Shown: in pieces, positions 57,101 through 64,000 of the stretch
Layout of the letters: every line of letters starts with the position of its first letter
How positions within the stretch are numbered: the stretch's first letter is position 1
Assembly: GCA_037042915.1 (NCBI GenBank)
Contig: CM073196.1
Coordinates: forward strand, 3,038,001 to 3,102,000
DNA: 64,000 nt
From: Auricularia sp. M13
Lineage: Eukaryota; Basidiomycota; Agaricomycetes; Auriculariales; Auriculariaceae
Direction: 5' to 3'
Notes under the pieces: model-generated
Told to the model about the DNA's origin: nothing
Database searches by the model: none
The model's input: only the letters and a program-made list of their open reading frames with translations
Program-made: the position numbers and the translations under genes

Positions 57101-58421
57101 TCGGTGACGGTGGCCTTGCGCTCCTTCATGCGGGCGAGTATGGGCGGGATGACGACTTCCTTGTATTTCGCAAATGCGTCCATGAGACCTTTTGCGAGCG
57201 CCTCGAGGCAGTTTGCAGCCGTAATGACGCAGTTAATGTTCACGTCCGTCATCTTGCCTGCCAAAGCCTTGATTGTATCGCCAAGCTCAGGCGCATCTCG
57301 TATGCGGACAGCCTTCTGCAGAACGGCGAAGAGATCATCAAGGGCTTCCTTGCGTTCCTTCCACTTGGAGGATGCAAGGTTCGCTTGGAAGTTGGCGGGG
57401 ATCTGTGGCACGATGTCCACTTCCTCGGCAAATGAGCGTGGGTCAAGCTCCTCAGGCTCTACGAGGGTTGAATAAGAAATGTGCGATATTGCAGCAATGA
57501 AACCTGCATACCTTCTGGAAGAGCATCTGCGGCAGCTGGTGGCGCAGCCTCGCGTCTGCGAGCCTCCTCCCGCGTGAAGCGTTCGGGGACAAGGGTGCCC
57601 TTGCCCTTGCCCTCCGCGTCCATCTTCTCAAAGCCTTCTGTGAGCTCTTTAACCTGGACGGGCTTGAGGTCGGCGAGCGACGGCTGAATAGCAGCGCCGA
57701 TGCATTGGTAGATCAGCTGGCAGAGGGCCGTTCCCTCTGCGCGCACAGTCTTGTCTGAGTGGCCGAATATCTTTGGCAGGGCCTTGAGGATGAGTGCTGG
57801 CGAGACGGGCTGGATGCCGAACACGCTGGAAAGAGCAAGGTCAAGCATGCAGGCCACTGCGCGCGCGGTCCAGCTGCACGCACCGAACGATTTCTTTGAG
57901 AGCAGTGACGCATCCTGCCACTGTCTTGGGCTGCTTCGCGCCAAGGCCGACGACCAGATCGCGCTGTAATGCGCAGGGTGAGCTGAGGGCGGGCAACGCG
58001 AGCTCTGGCGGCGCACCACGCAGCCGTCGGCCGTGTTCTCCATCTCGACGTATTGCAGGACGAGCTCGAGCGCGTGGTTCTTGGTGCCCGCGCGGGTCGA
58101 GCCGATGCACTTGTCGACGACGGCGGGCAGGACTTCCTCGCGCGTCCTGGCCGCGTTCTCGCCGGCGAACTTGACGAGCGCGACGACGGTCTCGATGCCC
58201 TTCTCCTGGGCGACGGCGTTCGCGTCGAGCACCATCTTCTTGAGCACGTCGCCGCTGCCAACGTACGGCCGGAACGCGGGGTCGTCCTCGGACGCCGTGT
58301 TCTGGAAGGCCTTGGTCAGTGTCTCGTAGCCCGAGACGCGCGCCTTCCAGTTCTTGTGCGCCAGGCGGGTCTCGATGGGCAGCGCATTGAAGTCTTCCTC
58401 GGGCGGCGGCGCACCGTCCAT
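51178..58421 (-). CDS. STU2: XMAP215/Dis1/Stu2-family microtubule polymerase with five TOG domains
   Basis: XMAP215 proteins add tubulin to microtubule plus ends through arrays of TOG domains. ATG 58421 opens MDGAPPPEEDFNALPIETRL. Five HEAT-repeat TOG modules follow on the minus strand, rough positions TOG1 at 58.4-57.7 kb (HKNWKARVSGYETLTKAF), TOG2 at 57.4-56.7 kb (SSKWKERKEALDDLFAVLQK), TOG3 at 56.3-55.6 kb (DANWKLRLAAVDEMIAWLDG), TOG4 at 55.5-54.8 kb (SDSWKARKEALESLQAILD) and TOG5 at 54.4-53.6 kb. Each starts with the tubulin-contact Trp in a W-K-x-R motif except the more diverged last. Ala/Pro/Lys linkers (56.6-56.4, 54.8-54.5, 53.5-53.1 kb) are basic, as in lattice-binding linkers. A helical C-terminal domain ends PPSRSSTALDG. 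About ten introns and over 2,000 residues. Confidence 0.92.
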
Positions 58422-61400
58422 CCCGGCGGCGCGAGTGGCTGAAGTTCGAGTGTTCACTCGGTTTGTACAAACAGAACACAACAAACTCTCCTCCTCTCTT
58501 GACTCTCCATCCTTTTTTTCCCACTATCTGGCCCGCTCGGGCAGCCCTCGTGCTAGCCCTGCTCTAGCGTCTCTGGGATTTCATGGGCTTTATCAGTAGC
58601 CAGATCTCACCTGGTTTGCCACAGCGGTTCGACGTCGGCCTCCTCGATCCCAATGAACTGGCACAATTCTTACGCATCGATGGCACGCGCATGCTGGAAG
58701 GGACACCGCTGGAGTCTTATAACTGCCCAATGAACGCAGTCTCTGCGCGCTCTGCCTCCGCCCGTTCTTTCAGGGCCATACAGCTCTGTTCGTCGACGTG
58801 ATTTGAGCTGCGAGACGGCTTTTGTCAGCTGCTACTATGGCCTATACAGCCCCCAAATTTATTCTGCAATTCTTTGACCTGTTCATAACATCCGCGACTC
58901 TGAAAATCGAGTCGCGCATGCTATGGTTGCATGGTCGCTGCGCTGGTCTACGGCCCGAGGATGTCCGCTAGTGGGAATATCGACCGACAGCCAGCTTAGT
59001 TTACCACGGCGACGTCCTCGACAGCCTGTCTTGTGGCAATGCTCTTCGCAAGCCTGATCTCGGTCACTGGATTCTCTCGCAAAACTGCCCTCTGCGACTT
59101 TGATATATAGCCAGGGGATGTCACGACCAAAACGCAATGGCAGACGGAGGATCGGTGACTACCAATTAATTCAGTAATCCGGAAGATGACACGGGGTCTC
59201 GCAGCGCATTTAGCTTCGTTCGACCTGCCGACGAGGGCGAAACTGCGACGTGGGGTGCTTCGGCTGTCGCAAACCTGCGTAACCTCCGCAACCTCCGCTG
59301 AAACGGTCGCACGGAAATACAGTTGTCAGCCATGGCGCTCTTATCGCCCCGCGGAGTACGCATGATTATGCGTATGCTAGATGACCGTCATGAGACCCTG
59401 CGCTACGCATATGTCTCTTGCGCGAACGAGAGACCACAGCAAAGCGGCAAAGGTTCGGGGTGTCTGGAAAATCATAGCCTAGGGTATCAATTAGCCATCT
59501 CGACACAATAATCCCTTGTTTCTTCCGACCGTTTGGAGCTCGATGCGCGAGACATCGATGGCGGACTCGACAGGATACCAGCAGTCTTGCTGCGTCCAGC
59601 GCACGTCCACCGCGCGTGCAACGATCTAGACCTGCGTCCGTTCGTTCCAGTGCTACGGCAGAAGGCTTTCTGTTTAGCGGGCCGATGCCCGCTTGAATGG
59701 ACGGAGACAACGAAGGAGCTGTTGGCTAAATCTGTCTCGCTGTCTTGGCCCATCAGCCTCATGATTCAAATCGCTTGTTTTGCCTTCAGTCGCCTGTAAC
59801 AGGACCGCGCAGCCGCAGCAGTGCGTGCACCCTGCCTGTTTTATGGATGACTGGATCATAGTCGGTCATTTCGGAGTTTCCGACCATCCTGCGTCTGTCA
59901 GCAGTCCTGTTTGTTGATGAATAGACGTTGCAAGTGCATGCGCCACGATGGCTACGCTCACTGGAATTTCTCCCTTTGGCTCAATGATGACTCGAAGGAG
60001 CATGGGAAATTGCCGCAACAGCGCTATGACGACCCTGGCTTACTGTAAACAAGCGTCGGCGACTCAGGTGGGCGAAGGTACCTCGCAGTGTTATTGCCTG
60101 CTTCGATCCTCCACTTGTTTGGACTTGCAGGAATGTAGCTGCTTTGCCGATCCTGGTTGCAACTGGTCCGGAGATTGCAATGCATGCCCTGCAGGAGTAC
60201 TTTCGGCGAAAGCGACTGAATGGTGTTTACTGTCTCCCTTGCCCTTTACGATTGCCCTGTTGTTTACTGATTTCCGAATACTCCTGCATTAGACCGTCTG
60301 CGCTTGCCCAAGGACCTGCGACCCGGAACAAGACGGAAACCCAAATTTTCTACGTATGACGGCAATAGCTCGCCGACTGCTGAGCGAGTCTTTCCCACCC
60401 GCACACTCGGCAGACGGTCTTCTAGTATTCATAGCGCCTGCGATGACTGCGCGGGGTGCTGGCGACCGGGACGCATTCTGGGGTCCTGCGCCTTATCGGA
60501 CGGTTGAATTTGGGAAGGGAGCGTTCATGTTGCCACTTAGCTTGCGTGCTTGGCCACTGCGGCCTCATGACCACAACGCTGTGCGCTGCTGGCCGGGCGG
60601 GCGTCTGCGCGCGGGCTGCTCAGAATTGCCCGGATCGATACGCCCGGCCACGGGACGCAGGCTGCTTTGAAAGCGTCTTTCCATTTCGCGCTCTGAGCCT
60701 GCCTCATGCGGCATCCCGAGCGGCCATCTGCGTCCCCGGAGCTCCGGCCACGAGGGTTTGCGAGAAGAACAAGGTAGCAGTCCGCACATATGCCTTTTCC
60801 AGCCCAGTGACTGGCCCTGCCTCTTGCGGTGGCCAGGTCGTGCTGGGGAGGCAGCGACCGGCCCTACGTGGGCTGCCCAGCGCTGCCTCGCACAATCGGG
60901 AGCGTCGCGGTTCTCCATGGCCCCTATGCTTTTTGTCTGCCGTAAGCGCCTTCGACCACGTGACAGGCAGCTCGCCCTGCTGTCCGAGATACCCGTATCT
61001 GGTCCTGCATATGTGAATCTGTCTCTTGCGTCATACGTTGCTAGATCGCTCGTGACTGATGCATGACCTGTTGGGCCAAACGTGAGATCTGACGGGCGCG
61101 GGCTCGATTTCTACTGCGGTGCATTTGTGTGGGAATGGTCCCGTTACCTTCTGTGCTGTCAAAAGCTTACATGACATGGATTGGCTATCGATGAGCCATC
61201 CACACGTCGAGCTTCTTGCGTCTTCGCAGTGTCGGCGCATTGTTTGAGCATCAGCTGATGTTGGTCGAAGAACATGTAAGGGTATTTGCAGCTCTACAGG
61301 CCTATGCCACGTTCCGGGGCACCCGTGTATCTGGACGGATTCTGCACCAAGCGTGCGTGTCACCTCGACTCAGGGTAGACTCCAGTCACTGCGGGTTTCG

Positions 61401-61842
61401 AAGCCACAAACATCCCTTTCCGGTCATTCAAACGGTTGTTTGCGTTCGTTTCGGGCAGTTAAACCCTCAGATTCTCGTACGTCAGCCTGCATGCAGCGTC
61501 TACGTGAATCAAGCGATATATTGCGGACGCGACAGGGTGGGATACAGGGAGGGATACAGCGGATCGTGCATTACTGAAGCGTCATCGGGAGGGGGGGAGA
61601 CAGGGCAGTATTAAGGGGAGAGACTACAACAGACGATGGTGGAAACCGACATGCCGGATGCGACGTTGAAACTTCCTAGCGATATCCCTGCTGCCCCTGG
61701 AGGATAGCAGTGCAGCTCGGGCAGTATCGATTGATCAGCGGACCTGAAGGAGGAGGAGGAGTTAGCGTGAGAGGCAAGGCGTAAGCGTCAGACAGCTGCG
61801 TACGATACTGCTCAGGGTAGCCACGGCTAGTTAAAGCAACCG
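58422..61842. other. 3.4 kb without a supported gene
   Basis: Short open frames occur on both strands, but none has convincing splice signals, domains or composition. The first 150 bp should contain the promoter of the XMAP215 gene (a pyrimidine-rich CTTTTTTTCCC stretch lies near 58510). No RNA gene or repeat was recognised. Confidence 0.45.
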
Positions 61843-62211
61843 TCAGCGCGAGCGGCATGCGTGAGAAGCAGCAACAACGCACATCTGCTGGCAGGTCTGC
61901 ACACAGTTGGCACAGTTCGGGTCGTGGTACGCGCTGTAGCGGCAGTTTGGCCTTCCGCACTCAATCTGGACACAAAGTGATCGTCAGGTCCAGGAACCCG
62001 GAGCACCGCCGTGATGCCAGTACTCACGAATTCATCGGGCTGCACGACAACATTGAACATGTTAGCACGGCAATCGGTCAAGAGCGCCATGACTCACCAG
62101 GCGGACGGTATGGCCGCAGAGCCTGTAGTCGTTCGCGACGCTGTGACGGACGATGAGCCGGGGGGAGGTGCGCCACAGAATCACATGGACGCACTGGCGT
62201 TCGTGGCACAT
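61843..62211 (-). CDS. Small cysteine-rich protein, three exons with a 12-nt microexon
   Basis: Exons 62098-62211 (114 nt), 62028-62039 (12 nt) and 61843-61965 (123 nt) join in phase 0 at both junctions. The introns are 58 and 62 nt, both GTGAGT...CAG; the first has a CTAAC branch-like site. The product has 82 residues, starts MCHERQCVHVILW and contains ten Cys (positions 2, 7, 32, 45, 50, 60, 63, 67, 71, 79). Key segments are YRLCGHTVRL, ECGRPNCRYS and DPNCANCVQTCQQMC. There is no signal peptide, so the Cys and His residues more likely bind metal, in a small intracellular protein, than form secreted disulfides. The layout (M-C start, C-G-H, then clustered C-x2-C, C-x3-C) recalls small hypothetical proteins of filamentous fungi. 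The function is unknown. Confidence 0.7.
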
Positions 62212-62310
62212 TGTATGAGAGGCGAGGGGTAGAGCGATATAAGCTGCAGAGGCTTGTGGCAGGCGGCCTGAGTTGCAGTGAGGAAACGATACATGGGGTG
62301 AAGGCAGACC

Positions 62311-62322
62311 GCTTTATATACC
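62311..62322 (-). promoter_or_regulatory. TATA box of the small cysteine-rich gene
   Basis: GGTATATAAAGC on the minus strand lies about 100 nt upstream of the ATG at 62211, a normal spacing for a TATA promoter with a short 5' UTR. Confidence 0.6.
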
Positions 62323-62419
62323 TTGGCAGCGCGCGAGCGCTCTTGCAAATCATCCCACGAGGCAGCTGACGCGCTCTGCCTAGGATACTGCCGGTTTGAG
62401 CGCGATGGCATGGCCAGTC

Positions 62420-63646
62420 AGTGACTTCTCTTTTCGTCTTACCCGCGGCACGACCATCGCCATATCCAAGTTATCTCCGCAGCTGCAAATCTGGCATCCA
62501 GGCCCCCCTCGGCGCCTCTGAGCCCCTTTGACCCGAAGTCACGACTCCTTGCCCCCGAGAACACGCCGGCCATCTCCGTGCGCGCGGGCTCACGCTGCTG
62601 CAGCCCATGCCTGTCCTCCCCCGCTGCTTATCGCGCGCTTCCCGCGCGGCCTGCCGATGCAGCGATGCCGGGGGCCTGCTTGCGACTTCCGCTCTGCGCG
62701 CGCCGCCCGTGGGCGTATCTGCTGCACGCTGCCTGCGCACGTTCAAGCCGCGCTCCCACACAGACCTCGTACCCCATGGCACGTCAGGCTACAGCGTCCG
62801 AGGGCTGCCCCACAATCGAGCGCTGCCGTCGCCGCGTCTTGGAGCTGGGGGTTGGGGGGAGGGGGAGGTCTAGGCTGCTGCTTGCCTGCTTACCAGAGCA
62901 CCGTCCATCCGCCGCGTTCCCCGTCCCGCAGCAGGCGCCCGGCCGCGCGCGTGGCGGCGCAGGGCTGCCCAGGCGCAACCGCACGCGCGCCCGGTAGCGT
63001 GCAGAGTTATTTCGCGGTCGTCGATCTGAGCCGCGAACCGCGAACCCGCAAACGTCATCCAGCTCCGGTGCCCCTAACATTGGCACCGCCTCAGATCCGG
63101 GACAATCTCTCCCGACCCGGCCCGGGCCTCCAGGACCTGACCTGGTGGCGGCTCGGACGGGGCTGCCGATGCAGCCATCGCATGCAGCTCTGCTCCTCGC
63201 GCAACGCAGTAATATCATGACAACGGCCCGGGCACAGGTGCGGCGCAGCACACAGCGTCACGCGTCGCGCAAAAGGCATCAGGCGCCGCGGGAGGGTTGG
63301 GCAGCCACCCCCGACGGGCTCTCTCCAGCTTCGTACCCACATCTGGTCTGCCGGCGAAGGAGCGCGCACACGGGCGTGCGCTCCGAGCAGTGGACGCGGG
63401 CAGGGTCGAGTAGTGTTCCTTGGCACCAGTCAACAAGATAGGCGCGAGCGCGTCGTGCCCCTCACGGCAGTTCTCATTCTGCCTCGCACCTCTTGCCGTC
63501 GACCACAAGCCGAGCTCCGCGGCCGCGTCCATGGGCCCCTCACGTGTACTGAATGAAGCGCGGGGGCAGGTCTTTCGGGCTTTTGCGAGAAGCGCGGCAC
63601 GGCCAATGAACAGACAGTCTTTCTGCGGCTGCGACGTCTAATCTTC
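62420..63646. other. GC-rich stretch without a recognised gene
   Basis: Long open frames exist on both strands because the DNA is GC-rich and low in stop codons. The deduced products are Arg/Pro/Ala-rich and biased, without motifs, so no gene is called. Confidence 0.4.
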
Positions 63647-64000
63647 TCATTCAAGAAACATGCTGACCAAGTACTGGCTCACGCCGTCTGGCGTCAAGAT
63701 GCCCACGTCGCTGAACACCATCGTGATCAGCTCTGGTTCTGAACAAATCGGCGTCAGCATCGATCGCAAGCGTAATAGGACGCGCAAGGAGGAGAACGCA
63801 TGGAGGGGTTTAGGGAGCACATTATCCCGCACGTAAAGCGCAGACTGGCATGAAAATGCGGTGCTGATACGAATAAGATAGGGTGGGACGGGCCAAACAC
63901 GCAGGTGATGGCGAACGAAAATGATACGCAAGCAGCAGAAGGAGAGCAGGCCGTCCAGGATGAGCGACCGGGCGCCAAATGTCGCCACCAACGAGGACAT
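63647..64000 (-). CDS. Possible C-terminal part of a membrane protein gene (cut by the window edge)
   Basis: An open frame runs from the window edge to a stop at 63647. Hydrophobic segments (SLILDGLLSFCCLRIIFV) alternate with basic ones, and it ends DVGILTPDGVSQYLVSMFLE. An ATG lies exactly at 64000, but the gene may extend further. A CAG acceptor-like site near 63740 and a donor-like site near 63922 suggest introns. No family was recognised. Confidence 0.35.
   Translation of the reverse strand: MSSLVATFGARSLILDGLLSFCCLRIIFVRHHLRVWPVPPYLIRISTAFSCQSALYVRDNVLPKPLHAFSSLRVLLRLRSMLTPICSEPELITMVFSDVGILTPDGVSQYLVSMFLE

Noticed and set aside
59487-61066. Several open frames of 70-190 codons right of XMAP215
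   Set aside because: Overlapping frames on both strands with biased Arg/Pro/Cys content, no domains and no consistent introns. They could not be supported as genes.

Overview
The window is nuclear DNA of a filamentous basidiomycete, most likely an agaricomycete. Genes carry many introns of about 45-65 bases with GTRNGT donors and short exons. The repeat content (KDZ DNA transposon, Ty3/gypsy and copia-like LTR relics) and the gene families (adenylation domain fused to a ferric-reductase-like membrane module, SulP sulfate permease, five-TOG XMAP215) all fit. No rRNA, tRNA, prophage or CRISPR was found.

Region 1 (1-14.5 kb) is a transposon-rich island. It holds an apparently intact KDZ transposase whose last exons encode a Ulp1/C48-type cysteine protease (3220-8033), two convergent companion genes on its left (503-1571 and 1638-2366) and three small genes on its right. 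One of these encodes two tandem LYR-like repeats. Clusters of a quasi-palindromic 14-mer (consensus GCAGKCGCGMCTGC) lie on both sides of the KDZ genes and culminate in a strictly 32-bp-phased tandem array (10793-11092). Next comes an inverted repeat with two 941-bp near-identical arms around a 131-bp spacer (11325-13337), each arm built of diverged units of about 328 bp.

Region 2 (14.6-25 kb) holds a gene for a Cys-doublet (zinc-knuckle-like) protein and then retroelement fossils: a minus-strand Ty3/gypsy copy invaded by a small MITE-like element that carries (TTAGG)n, a polypurine tract plus LTR of a plus-strand element, and a copia-like LTR candidate.

Region 3 (25-38 kb) returns to host genes. 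PNKP (DNA-end 3' phosphatase / 5' kinase) and an ALKBH1-type dioxygenase are divergently transcribed from a 74-bp interval. Two tandem adenylate-forming enzymes follow, one fused to a membrane flavo-reductase module, then an enoyl-CoA hydratase.

Region 4 (38-64 kb) is a housekeeping block: a TA-flanked foldback element, then STRAP, TACO1, a SulP sulfate transporter, methionine aminopeptidase 1, glycerol-3-phosphate acyltransferase and a very long XMAP215/Dis1-family gene. The last 5.5 kb is gene-poor, apart from a three-exon gene for an 82-residue cysteine-rich protein with a 12-nt microexon and a partial gene at the right edge.

Exon joins were made by hand from splice signals and reading frame. 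Junctions given to the base are those where donor, acceptor and phase all agreed.
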